A stretch of DNA of 64,000 nt from Selaginella moellendorffii (GCF_000143415.4 NW_003314347.1:83038-147037), one strand, 5' to 3'; counted from the first letter of the stretch, positions 33,002-43,170 are shown. Numbers and translations: made by a program. Notes: generated by a model not told the origin, from the sequence alone.

Positions 33002-34234
33002 ATGTTGCTAAACAATTTAAAACGTGCCAATACTTTTTACCAGTCACAATCTCAGGCATTGGCGGGGGATTTAAACTCGTCCATCTTTCTTGTGGCAGCA
33101 AACGCTCTTGGGCAGAGGAGCAAAGAAATGGAGGCCACTTTGATCTCCAAATTCTCCACTGTCACGCACTTCGAGCTTCCGCGGCTTCCCAACAACATCC
33201 CATTCGCCTACCACCCGCAATCCGCGACGATCAGTGCCCAGATCGACGAGTGGATGCTTCGCAAGATGAAGATCACTGACCAGAGTGCGAGGAAGAAGAT
33301 GATCCACTCCAAGATCGGACTGTACGCCTGTATGATGCATCCCAATGCCGAGAGGGAGAAGCTCGTCCTGGCCGGTAAGAATCTCTGGGCCCTCCTCCTC
33401 ATCGACGATTTGCTCGAATCCAGCAGCAAGGAAGAGATGCCTCGGCTCAACACCACCATCTCCAACCTTGGCAGTGGAAATTCCAGGGATGGAGCTATCC
33501 GGAATCCTGTGCTGCTTCTGTATGAAGAAGTTCTGGGAGAGCTTCGAGCTGCCATGGAGCCACCTTTGCTGGACCGCTACTTGCACTGCCTGGCAGCTTC
33601 ACTCGAAGGCGTCCGGAAGCAAGTCCACCACCGAACCAAGAAGAGCGTCCCTGGACCGGAAGAATATAAGCTCACCCGTCGTGCCAATGGATTCATGGAC
33701 ATTCTCGGGGGCATCATGACCGAGTTCTGTATGGGAATCCGCCTCAACCAAGCTCAAATCCAGTCTCCAACCTTCCGGGAGCTCCTCAACTCTGTGTCTG
33801 ATTACGTCATTCTCGTCAATGACCTGCTGTCCTTCCGGAAGGAGTTTTACGGTGGCGACTATCACCACAACTGGATCTCGGTTCTCTCGTTCCATGGCCC
33901 CCCCGGGATCAGCTTTCAGGATGTGATTGACCAGCTGTGTGAGATGATCCAAGCAGAAGAGCACTCAATCCTGGCCTTGCAGAAGAAGATTGCCGACGAA
34001 GAAGATAGCGACTCGGAGCTGACGAAGTTTGCAAGTGAGCTTGCAATGGTTGCTTCCGGGAGCCTCGTGTGGTCGTATCTCTCTGGCCGCTACCATGGCT
34101 ATGATAATCCACTGATCACTGGGGAGATTTTCAGTGGAACATGGCTGCTGCATCCCGTGGCCACCGTCGTCTTACCATCCATCAAGGCTCGAGATACATT
34201 GCTGGGGCTCAAAGTTCCGGTTCGACTACCTTGA
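33002..34234 (+). CDS. Microbial-type terpene synthase-like protein (MTPSL)
   Basis: This intronless frame encodes 368 residues from the ATG at 33128, the preferred start (MEATLISKFSTVTHFELPRL); the in-frame ATG at 33002 would add 42 residues with no family resemblance. It is a class I terpene cyclase: the Asp-rich metal site is DDLLE (Asp93-Asp94 from 33128), and the second metal site is NDLLSFRKE (Asn231, Ser235, Glu239), fitting NDxxSxxxE exactly. The alpha domain alone is present, without the beta/gamma domains of seed-plant enzymes. Microbial-type terpene synthase-like genes are documented in Selaginella moellendorffii and other non-seed plants, where they make mono- and sesquiterpenes. 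The product cannot be predicted from sequence. All catalytic residues are intact, so it is probably active and cytosolic, using farnesyl or geranyl diphosphate. Confidence 0.9.
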   Translation: MLLNNLKRANTFYQSQSQALAGDLNSSIFLVAANALGQRSKEMEATLISKFSTVTHFELPRLPNNIPFAYHPQSATISAQIDEWMLRKMKITDQSARKKMIHSKIGLYACMMHPNAEREKLVLAGKNLWALLLIDDLLESSSKEEMPRLNTTISNLGSGNSRDGAIRNPVLLLYEEVLGELRAAMEPPLLDRYLHCLAASLEGVRKQVHHRTKKSVPGPEEYKLTRRANGFMDILGGIMTEFCMGIRLNQAQIQSPTFRELLNSVSDYVILVNDLLSFRKEFYGGDYHHNWISVLSFHGPPGISFQDVIDQLCEMIQAEEHSILALQKKIADEEDSDSELTKFASELAMVASGSLVWSYLSGRYHGYDNPLITGEIFSGTWLLHPVATVVLPSIKARDTLLGLKVPVRLP

Positions 34235-34359
34235 AGGTAAGATGCGTCGATCAAAGTAAACGAGCAAACTTAATAAAATTCTTTGCTTACCAAGGCCCTG
34301 GTATGATCCTGCGTTGCTCCTCCAGCATTCCTACGCTACCATAGATGTTAGCCATGAGG

Positions 34360-35800
34360 GCAAACGCTGGGGTGTGGCTGGGATTTATCTTGAGCAGCGA
34401 CTCAAAAGCATATCTTCCGGTTTTTCACGTCTTTCCACTTCCAGCAAGCTCCCAGTATCCAAGTCACCAACGTTGGCTTGAAAGGCATGCTTTCGATCAT
34501 CCCAAGTGCTTCCTCCAGATGATTTGCACGTCCCAAGAGAAGTGGTAGTGCTCGAGGCTTTGTGCGATGCCATGCTCGGAGAGCATCGCAAAGTACTGCT
34601 TCCCTCGTTGTACCAAACCACCATGGCTACACGCCGAGAGCACGCATAAGAATGTGACACTGTCAACCTGGACACCGTCCTCCCGCATGCTCTCGAATGC
34701 TTGGAACACACAGCCATATCCTGCTATCAGAGCGCTCCAAGTGATGGAAGTTCTCGTTGGAAGCGAGTCGAAAATGCCGCTGCTTCCAGACTTCCCGTAA
34801 AAGTCGAGCACTTGGCTCATTGTCGTTTCGAGAAATCTCTACATGGATGGTCTCCCAGAATCAAGAGCAGCCAGGTTGCCGCATGCGAGAAGAACAGCCA
34901 CGTACGTCTGCGAATTCGGTGCACAGTTGCGCGCTCTCATTTGCTCAAACAGCTTCAAAGCTGCGTCTGCTTCGCCGTTCTCTGCGTACCCCTGAATCGT
35001 CCAAGTTGCTACGTCGTGTCCTGTTTTGATCCCGTCAAACACTGCTCTGGCGCTCGCTAAGCTCCCACATGGCGCGTACATGTCGATGAGTCGCCACGAA
35101 CATGTCCGAATCAAAGCCAAGTTTTGCTGCTCGGGAGTGTAGATGAGTTCCTTTCTGGGCTTCACGACGTTGCCATTAACGTGCTTGCCTTCGTCTTTCG
35201 TGGCTAGACGACCGCAGGCAACGAAGAGAGCCACGAAGATTCGGGGGTTTGGCAGACAGCCCTTCTACTCCATGAGCTGGAAAAGCTGCAAAGCGAGCTC
35301 CGGCTCACCATTCTCTGCATAGCCGAGTATCAGTGCCGTCCATGAAACAACCTGGACTTACCATCTTGTCAAACACCTTGCGAGCATCAGCCAAGTTCCC
35401 ACACTCGGCATGTATATCAATCAGAGTGCTGGCCACGAGCACGTCCTCGTAGTAACAGGGCAGCTTTGCTCCTCTTTCCAAGCTCTAGGCTTTGAGTAGT
35501 TTCGCGTCAATCTTGAGCTCGAACAGGCCATCATCACAGCTACGAAATTTCTCTCGTTGGGAGCTCGTTCTCGCCATTGTCGACGTAGCCCATTATCAGG
35601 GACGTCCATGAGACAACGCTGTGGAGCTTCATCCCTCGAAAACACCGCGAGCATCGGCCATTCTCCCACACTTGCCATACATGCTCACTGTTCTCCACGT
35701 AAACGCTTCTCCCATGTCCATGGACAAGAGCATCGCCATGGATCTTTCTCCCGGTCTGGAGATCTATCGTGCCGAGCCAAGGATCCTCTCTCTCGACAAT
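34360..35800 (-). pseudogene. PPR pseudogene
   Basis: Minus-strand frames show clear but interrupted PPR repeats. 34820-34497 encodes TSITWSALIAGYG, VDSVTFLCVLSACSHGGLVQ and SLEHYH; 35234-34839 encodes MYAPCGSLASARAVFDGIK and CAPNSQTYVAVLLACGNLA; 35678-35421 gives only weak PPR-like words. Frames change between these parts and stops fall inside motifs (for example in the 35240-35420 stretch, where AELGYAENG-type words persist). Short deletions replace whole half-repeats. The original would have been an intronless PLS PPR like its neighbours. Confidence 0.85.
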
Positions 35801-35968
35801 CGCCTCTTCTTGCAGAGGAAAATGAAGAAACTCCCAGCGATCGTCAAGCTCCTCGCTCGCATTTCCAAACCTTTTGACACATCCTAAGCTGCGTTGCGAG
35901 CCCCGGCAAAGCTTATTACTCCAATTTAATTAAAAGATTAAAATTAGCATAGCTTTAGGGCAAAGGGA

Positions 35969-36779
35969 ATGGGGCTGCTCACGATCATCCGCAAGGTGAA
36001 GCGCAAGGAGAAGGAAATGCGCATTCTCATGGTGTAAGCTCTCTCTCTCTCTCTCGATCTTTCATGCGGTGCTATGTCCTTGCGCATTTGATTTCCGCCG
36101 CAGAGGGTTGGACAATGCGGGAAAGACGACGATCGTCAAGAGAATGAATGGGGAGGACATTAGCGACATCAGTCCCACGCTTGGGTTCAACATAAAAACG
36201 ATGCGATACGGCAAGTAAGTGATTCGCGACCTCTTTCGTGATCGTAACTCATCGCTTTCTTCAGGTATAGGCTAAACATTTGGGATGTTGGTGGCCAAAA
36301 AACTCTGAGATCGTACTGGAGGAATTACTACGAGCAAACGGATGGTCTGGTGTGGGTGGTCGACAGTGCTGATTTGCGTCGCCTCGACGACTGCAAGAAG
36401 GAGCTACACAACCTTCTCAAAGAGGAGGTACGTCAAGCGCGAGAAAATGAAAAAACCCTTGCTGGAAATCATTATCTTTTTTCGTTTCTTGTTTCAGCGT
36501 CTTGCCGGAGCATCACTGCTGATACTGGCCAACAAGCAGGACATAGACGGCGCTCTGGATCTCGATGAAATCTCAAAGGTCTGCCTTTTCATCTTCCTGC
36601 TTTGTATTTTTCAGTTCTTAGGTGGGAAGAAACGAATGCAGGTCCTGCGGCTTGATTTAATGGACAAAAGCAGGCATTCTCGCACTGTTGGATGCAGTGC
36701 TGTTACTGGGGACGGATTACTGGAAGCGTTCGACTGGTTAGTCTCAGATATAGGATCCCGTATTTATCTTCTGGACTAG
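35969..36779 (+). CDS. ARL2: ADP-ribosylation factor-like 2 GTPase
   Basis: Five exons (35969-36033, 36104-36214, 36265-36427, 36498-36578, 36642-36779) encode 185 residues, the exact size of ARL2. The start [20 protein letters not shown] is the ARL2 amphipathic helix. GTPase motifs are GLDNAGKTT (P-loop), PTLGFNIKT (switch I), WDVGGQ (switch II), NKQD and a C-terminal [12 protein letters not shown]2 works with tubulin-folding cofactors, notably TBCD and TBCE, in making alpha/beta-tubulin dimers; its Arabidopsis orthologue TITAN5 is essential in embryos. Intron sites are standard GT..AG and 50-70 nt. The stop lies only 16 bases before the start of the next PPR gene, so their transcripts must overlap or be very tightly spaced. 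Its orthology is clear. Confidence 0.93.
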
Positions 36780-36795
36780 CTGGCCATTCCTCTGG

Positions 36796-39300
36796 ATGCT
36801 TGCACGAAGAAGATCGTTTGAAGTGAAGAGGCTTAAGAATCTATCGACTTCTGCGGCCTTTGTTTCTAATGAAGCGGTATTCAAGCAGAGGAAATGTGAT
36901 ACTTTTGGAGCTAGAGGGGATGATCGACAGGTGGTTGCTGCACTGAAGGCTTGCAGCGGCTCAAGAGATTTAGAGAAAGGGAAGGAAATTCACAGGAGAC
37001 TGGGAAGCAACTTTGGTGTCTTCATCTCGACTGCCTTGGTGGACATGTACTCAAAGTGCGGGTGCATGGCTGAAGCTCGCCAAGTTTTTGACAGCATACA
37101 TCGTCGAGATGTTGTTTCTTGGAACGCGATCATCACTGGCTATGCTCATGGTGGAGCTGCTGGGTCCGCTCTGGAACTATACCTGCTGATGCAGCAAGAT
37201 GGTTTCGTCCCGAATGGTAGAACTTTCGTTGCTACTCTCAGCGCGTGTGCCAGTTTGGCAGCCAAGGAAGATCGAAAACAAGTAGTGGCAAGAGGATTTT
37301 CTATTCACTCTCAGGTTGCCAAGACAGGATACGAAGAAGACGTTTTCGTTGCGAGCACTCTGGTGGACATGCACACAAAGTTTGGTCTGATGGATGTTGC
37401 GCGTCGGGTATTTGACAGCATCCAGAGTCCCACAGTGGTGCTGTGGACTGCCATGATCATGGGATATGCACAAAACGGGGAGAGTGACATTGCTTTGGAG
37501 CTGTTTGCCGCAATGCAGGAGCAAGGCTACAGATTAGACTCGCGGACTTTCGTTGCTGCGTTGATAGCGTGCACTGGTCTGGCATCGAGAGAAGATGGCA
37601 AACAAGTGGACGGGAAGCTTGTAAAGGCCGAGGCTCTCAGGAAAGGCAGGAGCATACACTCGCTTCTCCAAATGAGTGACAACAGCCAGAAGCTCAATGC
37701 CTTCGTAAGAAACAGTCTCGTGGACATGCTTGCAAAGTGTGGGAGCATGCTCGAGGCTCGAGCAGTGTTTGAGCAGACAAGTCACCACGACGTGGTGCTG
37801 TGGAACTCTATCATACATGGCTACGCACAGAGCGGTGACGGCGAGCAAGCTCTAGAGATGTTTTCGAGAATGCTCGACCGGGGTGTCGATCCAGATGCTC
37901 GGACCTTCGTCGCCGCGATAGGTGCTTGCTCAAGCTTGGCTTCAGCGGAAGAAGCAGAGAAAGTAAATGGGAAGCTAGTCAAGGTGGTGTCGCTTGGAAA
38001 GGGCCGAGCTATCCATCTACAGCTTAAAAATCTGGGACGTAAGGTAGCGACTGATATATACGTGGAAAATTCGCTCGTGGACATGTACGCCAAGTGTGGA
38101 AGCTTAGCTGAGGCTCGAGAGGTGTTCGAGGAGATGCAGCAACGAAACGTAGTTTCTTGGACGACCATGATTCTTGGATGCGTACAGAATGGCGAGAGTG
38201 ATGCGGCTCTGGAGCTCTTCACGGCTATGCAAGAGGAAGGCTTGACACCGCAGGCTCGAACTTACGTTGCAGCACTCAACGCTTGCTCTAGCCTCGCAGC
38301 CCAAGAAGGAAGAGAGCTCGGTGGGGATGCTCGAGTTCTCAAGCTCAAGTCACTCGAGAGAGGCCGACTGATACACTTGGAGCTCAGGAACAAGGGACAC
38401 GAGCCAGATGTTTTCGTGGCGAATTCTCTGGTGGACATGTATGCCAACTGCGGGAGCATTGCGGAGGCTCGGTCGGTCTTTGACAGGAGTGTGATGCTGG
38501 GAAGTTCTTCGCTAGCGATGTGGACATCGATGATCCTGGGCTATGCCGAGCTTGGGGAGAACAGCACTGCTTTGGAGCTGTTCGAGAGTATGATTCAGCA
38601 GCAGTTGCATCCGGAGTCTCGGACTTTCGTGGCTGTTATCAAGGCGTGTGGAAATCTCGCAGACTTCGAGAGAGGAAGACGAGTTCACGAACAGATTCGA
38701 AGCAGAAGAGGTTATATGGATCAGCAAAGTGAGCTTGTCGTTGCAAACTCTCTCATCACTTTGTACGGCAAATGTGGGTGCATGGAAGAAGCTCGAGCCG
38801 TCTTCGACGCCATTCCCGTCAAGAGGAGAGATTTAGTGGCTTGGAGCGCGATCATCTCCGGCTATAGCCAACAGGGTGACGCTTGCCAGGTCTTCGACCT
38901 CTTCGAGCGCATGCAGCACGAGAAGATACGCCCCGATGGTGTGACTTTTCTCTCGGTGCTCAGCGCTTGCAACCACACTGGACTCGTCGACCAAGCCAGG
39001 AAATACTTTCACGCACTGCTCGAGGACTACAGAGAATATGCAACGATCCAGCACTACTCGTGCATGGTCGATCTCCTGGGTCGCGCAAACCATCTTGAGG
39101 AGGCACTGGCTGTAGTGAAAAGCATGCCTATGGAGCCGGACTCCACGATCTGGACGAGCATCCTGGCATCAAGTCGAAAGTGGGAAAACGTAGAAGCTGG
39201 AAGAGCAGCCTTCGAGAGGATCCAGGAAAAAGATGGCGCGGCCTTTGTGCTACTGGCAAACAGCTACGCCGGACGAAGCTCAAACTCTCCTTCGCGATGA
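36796..39300 (+). CDS. PPR protein, PLS class, 834 aa
   Basis: An intronless frame with about eighteen PPR motifs in repeating P-L-S order: FISTALVDMYSKCGCMAEARQVFD, DVVSWNAIITGYAHGG, GRTFVATLSACASLA and so on. The N-terminus (MLARRRSFEVKRLKNLSTSA) is Arg/Ser-rich with no acidic residue until Glu9, typical of a mitochondrial presequence. The end reaches the E-motif (MEPDSTIWTSILASSRKW, AAFVLLANSYAG) and then stops after RSSNSPSR, earlier than in most family members, which continue into an AGMWE...K helix. The stop codon lies inside the 3' end of the next PPR gene on the other strand (overlap 39264-39300). It is expected to be an organelle RNA-binding factor. The start lies 16 bases after ARL2. 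Confidence 0.88.
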   Translation: MLARRRSFEVKRLKNLSTSAAFVSNEAVFKQRKCDTFGARGDDRQVVAALKACSGSRDLEKGKEIHRRLGSNFGVFISTALVDMYSKCGCMAEARQVFDSIHRRDVVSWNAIITGYAHGGAAGSALELYLLMQQDGFVPNGRTFVATLSACASLAAKEDRKQVVARGFSIHSQVAKTGYEEDVFVASTLVDMHTKFGLMDVARRVFDSIQSPTVVLWTAMIMGYAQNGESDIALELFAAMQEQGYRLDSRTFVAALIACTGLASREDGKQVDGKLVKAEALRKGRSIHSLLQMSDNSQKLNAFVRNSLVDMLAKCGSMLEARAVFEQTSHHDVVLWNSIIHGYAQSGDGEQALEMFSRMLDRGVDPDARTFVAAIGACSSLASAEEAEKVNGKLVKVVSLGKGRAIHLQLKNLGRKVATDIYVENSLVDMYAKCGSLAEAREVFEEMQQRNVVSWTTMILGCVQNGESDAALELFTAMQEEGLTPQARTYVAALNACSSLAAQEGRELGGDARVLKLKSLERGRLIHLELRNKGHEPDVFVANSLVDMYANCGSIAEARSVFDRSVMLGSSSLAMWTSMILGYAELGENSTALELFESMIQQQLHPESRTFVAVIKACGNLADFERGRRVHEQIRSRRGYMDQQSELVVANSLITLYGKCGCMEEARAVFDAIPVKRRDLVAWSAIISGYSQQGDACQVFDLFERMQHEKIRPDGVTFLSVLSACNHTGLVDQARKYFHALLEDYREYATIQHYSCMVDLLGRANHLEEALAVVKSMPMEPDSTIWTSILASSRKWENVEAGRAAFERIQEKDGAAFVLLANSYAGRSSNSPSR

Positions 39301-40766
39301 TCTCTCGTTCGACCATCGTCCTCGGCCTTACTCCTCATTGCATCGATCTCCAGCTTCTTCTCCCACATTCCCGCGGCTCCATAGATACTGGCCATCATCA
39401 CGTAGCACGAGATCGCAACAGGCTCTCGACTTCTCAGCAAAGTATCGAAAGCCAGCCGCCCGACTTCTACGTTCTTCCACTTGTGGCAAGCACCAAGGAG
39501 AGTGACCCAAGCGACCGAGCTCCAGGGCACCATGTTCGCCATCTGCACGGCTTCTTCCAGCCGGTTTGCTCGTCCCAGCACGTCCACCATGCAACGGCAG
39601 TGCTGAGCGTCGGGAGAGACTCCATAGCTGGAGAGCATCGAGTGGAAGTGCTCGAGTCCCTTGTCGACGAGACCGGCGTGGCTGCTAGCCGCGAGAAGAG
39701 CCGAGAAAGTTACTCCATTCGGCCTCAAAGCTACTCGATCGAGAGCCTCGAAAAGAGCAAAGACGCGGGTGGTGTCTCCCTGGCGACTATATCCGACCAG
39801 CAAAGAGTTCCAAGTCACGATGGAGCAGTCACTGGAGCTCGTGGAATCGAAAACTCGTTGGGCATTGACCATGCTCCCGCATTTGCCGTAGAAATCCACC
39901 AAGCAGTTCGTCCGGAGCTCAGGATCCAAGCAGCAGTACCGAGAAATCTCCGCGTGGAGTATCTTCCCGGTTTGCAACGCTCCGAGCTTGGCAGCGGCCT
40001 TTAGCAAGACGGCGAAAGTTTGAGCGCTGGGAGCACAGCCTTGGAACTTCATGCCGACAAACAAATCGAGAGCTTGCTGCGGATGCCCGTGGAGAGCAAA
40101 TGCAGCCATCATGGAGTTCCAGCTTACCACATCCCGATTCGGCATTCCCTCAAACACTCTGCGAGCGTCCTCCAGACTTCCAGACCTGGAGTACACATCC
40201 ACGAGGCTGTTCGCAAGGAAAACATCCGAATCGAGGCCAAGCTTTGCAGCGCGAGAGTGGAGAGCCATGCATGTCTCAAGAACGCGATCTTTGCTGCACC
40301 TTTCTTCGAGGGTGGCAGCGCAGGCTTGAAGAGCAGCGACGAAAGTTTGAGCGTTTGGAGCTGCCCGGGCCCTGGAATGCATCTCCTGGAACCTCTCCAG
40401 CGCGGTGGTGCCATGCCCGTTCCGGGCATATCCCGCGATGAGCGAGGTCCACGATACAACGTTGCGCTGCGGGATGGAATCGAAGACCCACTGCGAGTCG
40501 TGCATGGTGCCACACTTTGCGTAAACATCCACCAGGCTGCTGGCCACGTAAACGTTCCAGTCGAGATTTTGGAGCGAGGCCTGCGAGTGTAGTGCCATAG
40601 CCTGTTCCAGGGACGTGATCTTGACGAGCTGACCATCAACCTGGGTCCAGTTCTCTCGGAGAGCTTGATGGCTGCAAGCCTTGATCAGCGAAATTAAAAC
40701 TAGCGGTTTGCATCCTGGAAGATGGTCACCATTCATGCTACGCGAGGTTGAGAGCTTGACAAGCAT
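39264..40766 (-). CDS. PPR protein, PLS class, about 500 aa
   Basis: The minus-strand open frame runs 40919-39264 (551 codons). I place the start at the Met at 40766 (500 aa), because upstream codons (HIHNDDPKRNTHQNSSSSH) look untranslated and overlap the neighbour's start. The motifs are clear: YVASSLVDVYAKCGTMHDS, NVVSWTSLIAGYARNGHG, APNAQTFVAALQACAATLEE, then the E-motif (WSSVAWVTLLGACHKWKNVE) and the tail IYGAAGMWEKKLEIDAM. No DYW domain is present. The last 37 bases overlap the end of the plus-strand PPR gene, and the 5' end faces another PPR gene only about 58 bp away. Organelle RNA processing is the likely role, as for its neighbours. Confidence 0.87.
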   Translation of the reverse strand: MLVKLSTSRSMNGDHLPGCKPLVLISLIKACSHQALRENWTQVDGQLVKITSLEQAMALHSQASLQNLDWNVYVASSLVDVYAKCGTMHDSQWVFDSIPQRNVVSWTSLIAGYARNGHGTTALERFQEMHSRARAAPNAQTFVAALQACAATLEERCSKDRVLETCMALHSRAAKLGLDSDVFLANSLVDVYSRSGSLEDARRVFEGMPNRDVVSWNSMMAAFALHGHPQQALDLFVGMKFQGCAPSAQTFAVLLKAAAKLGALQTGKILHAEISRYCCLDPELRTNCLVDFYGKCGSMVNAQRVFDSTSSSDCSIVTWNSLLVGYSRQGDTTRVFALFEALDRVALRPNGVTFSALLAASSHAGLVDKGLEHFHSMLSSYGVSPDAQHCRCMVDVLGRANRLEEAVQMANMVPWSSVAWVTLLGACHKWKNVEVGRLAFDTLLRSREPVAISCYVMMASIYGAAGMWEKKLEIDAMRSKAEDDGRTRDHREGEFELRPA

Positions 40767-40824
40767 ACGGCGCGCCGACAAGACGGAGTTGTCGCTACAA
40801 TGCGATGATGAAGAATTTTGGTGA

Positions 40825-43170
40825 GTGTTTCGTTTTGGATCGTCGTTGTGTATGTGGTCATGGATTGATCCGAGGCAAAGACCTTCCTGGATCTTCCGCA
40901 TTTTCTCTCGTGGAATCAAGCTCTCATACGTGACGGATGACTACGGGCAGCGGTTGAGAGGATGCCGGGATCTTGACGAGGGGAAGAGGTTGCACTCCGA
41001 GATAATCAAGCGTGGCTATGGCGGAGACACCTTCCTTGGGAATCTTCTCGTTAGGATGTATGGCAGCTTTGAGAGGCTAGAGGAGGCGACGTGGGTGTTT
41101 ACGAGTCTTCAGGAGCGCAATGTCTTCTCGTGGAACATCCTGCTCCATGCTTTTGCCCAGTCTGGGCATATGGAAGGATCGAAAGATGCTTTTGAAAAGA
41201 TGCCCCTGCGCAGCATTGTGTCGTGGAACGACATGCTATGGGCGCTCGGCGAGGACTGCGCAGCGATGCAGGCGAAGAATGTTTTCGACGAGATGCCTGA
41301 GAGGAACGTGATATCGTGGGCGAGCCTCGCTGCAGCATTTGCCCGTGCCGAGAAAGCCGACGAGGCGGCGCTCGTTTGCGGGCAAATGCCGGGATGGAAT
41401 GCCGTCGCGTGCACTACGCTGGTGGCGGCGCTGGCGCGGGCCGGGAAGCTGGACGAGTCGCGGGCCATGTTTGAGGCCATGCCCGAGCGCAGCAGCGTCA
41501 GCTGGAACGTTTTCATCTCGGCCTGTGCGCTCTCCGGCCACCTCGAGCGCTGCACTGCCGTGTTCGAGCGAATGCCGGCCTGGGACGTGGTCTCGTGGAA
41601 CTCGCTCATGCAAGCTTACGTCGAGAATCACTGCACGGAGCAAGCCAAGGCCGTGTTTGATGCAATGCCGCTCCACAACCTTGTCACCTGCAATGCGCTC
41701 ATCGCGGCCTACGGCAGCCATGGGATGCCGGATGACGCCAAGCTCGTGTTTGACGGGATGCGCGAGAGGGATGCATTGTCATGGGTGCTCGTCGCCAGAG
41801 CTACTGCCGCGGCTGGGAGCTTGGTCGTGTTGGAGCGGCTCCTGGACAAGATCCCGTGCCATAGCCTGGTGGCTCGCAACGTCGCCCTCCATGCAGCTGC
41901 TAGGGGCGGAGATCTTCCAGGGGCCGCGAGCATGTTTGCAAGCCAGGAGCTGTGCTATCACCGGGACTTGTTCTCCTGGACGACGATGGTGATGGCGCTA
42001 GCGGAGCAGCAAAACAGTCCCAAGAATCTAGACCTGGCCAGGGAAGTTTTCACCAGGATGGCCTGCTGGGATGTCACAGCTTGGAACGCCATGCTCGCCG
42101 GCTACAGCCGTGCCGGAGACGCTCCGGGGACGAAGCTGCTCTTCGACGAGATGCCCGAGCGGGATCTGGTGTCGTGGACGAGCCTGTTGGCGGTGTGCAG
42201 CGACGACGCCCTGAACGCGGCCATGCACAGAGTGCCTGCTCGAGACGTGGTGCTGTGGAACATCGTGGCGGGGGCGTATGCCCAGCTCGGGCACATCGAG
42301 CAGGCGAAGGCCACCTTCGATGCCATGGACGAGCGGGACACCGTGTCGTGGAACACCATCGTTTCGGCGTATGCCCAAGCCGGGCGTAGCCGGGCATCAC
42401 TCGCCACCTTCTGCGCCATGGATCTGGAAGGCGTGAAGCTCGACGATGTCAGCTACGTGAGCCTGGTCGAGGCAGTGAGCGGGAGCAGCGAGAGCAGCCT
42501 CAGCGCGATGCGTGGAGTGCACGAGATCATAGCCGGGGTGGACGATGGCCGGCTCCTGGCCCAGGTGACGAAGGTGGCGAACGCGGTGCTCAACATGTAC
42601 GCCAAGCGTGGGATGCTCCAGGCCGCGAGGGAGGTGTTCGACGCCATGCAAGCGCAGGCCCGGGACGTAGTGACTTGGAGCACGCTCATCGCTGCCTATG
42701 GCTCGGCCTGTTTCACTCCAGCGGCGCTGGAGCAGACTTTGCATCTCTTTGGCACGATGCAGCTGCAAGGGATCCAGGCGGACGCCATCACTTTCGTGTC
42801 TCTCCTGGCCGCTTGCAGCCAAGCTGGGCATCTCGTCCATGCCATGGCGCTCTTCGCTGCAGTGGCAGCGAGGGATTTTGCCGGAGTTGCTGCGAGCCTG
42901 GAGCACTATGTGTGCTTGATCGATGCACTGGCTCGGGCGGGGGAGCTTTCACAGGCACACGAGCTGCTCGAGTGCATGCCTTTTGAGCCGAATGCTCTGG
43001 CGTGGCAGACGCTGCTGGGGTGTGCCAAGGATCAGCTCGATCTGTGTCGAGGCCAAGAGGCTTTCCGCCACCTTGTTCTTCTGTTTCCACCGGGAGCTCC
43101 GTCGCTGGCCTCGGCCTACACTCTCTTGTTGCAAATCTCTTTTTCTTGCAGAGAGGTCGACACAGGATAG
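40825..43170 (+). CDS. PPR protein with long array of 31-residue S-type repeats, 781 aa
   Basis: An intronless frame. After a basic, Trp/Arg-rich N-terminus (MFRFGSSLCMWSWIDPRQR, plausibly organellar targeting), one L-type and one P-like repeat lead into about twelve consecutive 31-residue units built on xVVSWNxLxxAxxxxG...A..VFxxMPER. Classical PLS order returns only near the C-terminus (VSYVSLVEAVSG, DVVTWSTLIAAYG, DAITFVSLLAACSQAG), and it ends with an E-like segment (PFEPNALAWQTLLGCAKDQ). Successive S-only arrays are known in lycophyte PPR proteins. The start could also be Met10 at 40852. GC content is noticeably higher than in the rest of the island. Confidence 0.87.
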   Translation: MFRFGSSLCMWSWIDPRQRPSWIFRIFSRGIKLSYVTDDYGQRLRGCRDLDEGKRLHSEIIKRGYGGDTFLGNLLVRMYGSFERLEEATWVFTSLQERNVFSWNILLHAFAQSGHMEGSKDAFEKMPLRSIVSWNDMLWALGEDCAAMQAKNVFDEMPERNVISWASLAAAFARAEKADEAALVCGQMPGWNAVACTTLVAALARAGKLDESRAMFEAMPERSSVSWNVFISACALSGHLERCTAVFERMPAWDVVSWNSLMQAYVENHCTEQAKAVFDAMPLHNLVTCNALIAAYGSHGMPDDAKLVFDGMRERDALSWVLVARATAAAGSLVVLERLLDKIPCHSLVARNVALHAAARGGDLPGAASMFASQELCYHRDLFSWTTMVMALAEQQNSPKNLDLAREVFTRMACWDVTAWNAMLAGYSRAGDAPGTKLLFDEMPERDLVSWTSLLAVCSDDALNAAMHRVPARDVVLWNIVAGAYAQLGHIEQAKATFDAMDERDTVSWNTIVSAYAQAGRSRASLATFCAMDLEGVKLDDVSYVSLVEAVSGSSESSLSAMRGVHEIIAGVDDGRLLAQVTKVANAVLNMYAKRGMLQAAREVFDAMQAQARDVVTWSTLIAAYGSACFTPAALEQTLHLFGTMQLQGIQADAITFVSLLAACSQAGHLVHAMALFAAVAARDFAGVAASLEHYVCLIDALARAGELSQAHELLECMPFEPNALAWQTLLGCAKDQLDLCRGQEAFRHLVLLFPPGAPSLASAYTLLLQISFSCREVDTG

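Noticed and set aside
36796-39300. Minus-strand frames of 60-130 codons under the PPR gene
   Set aside because: Antisense shadows caused by repetitive PPR codons.
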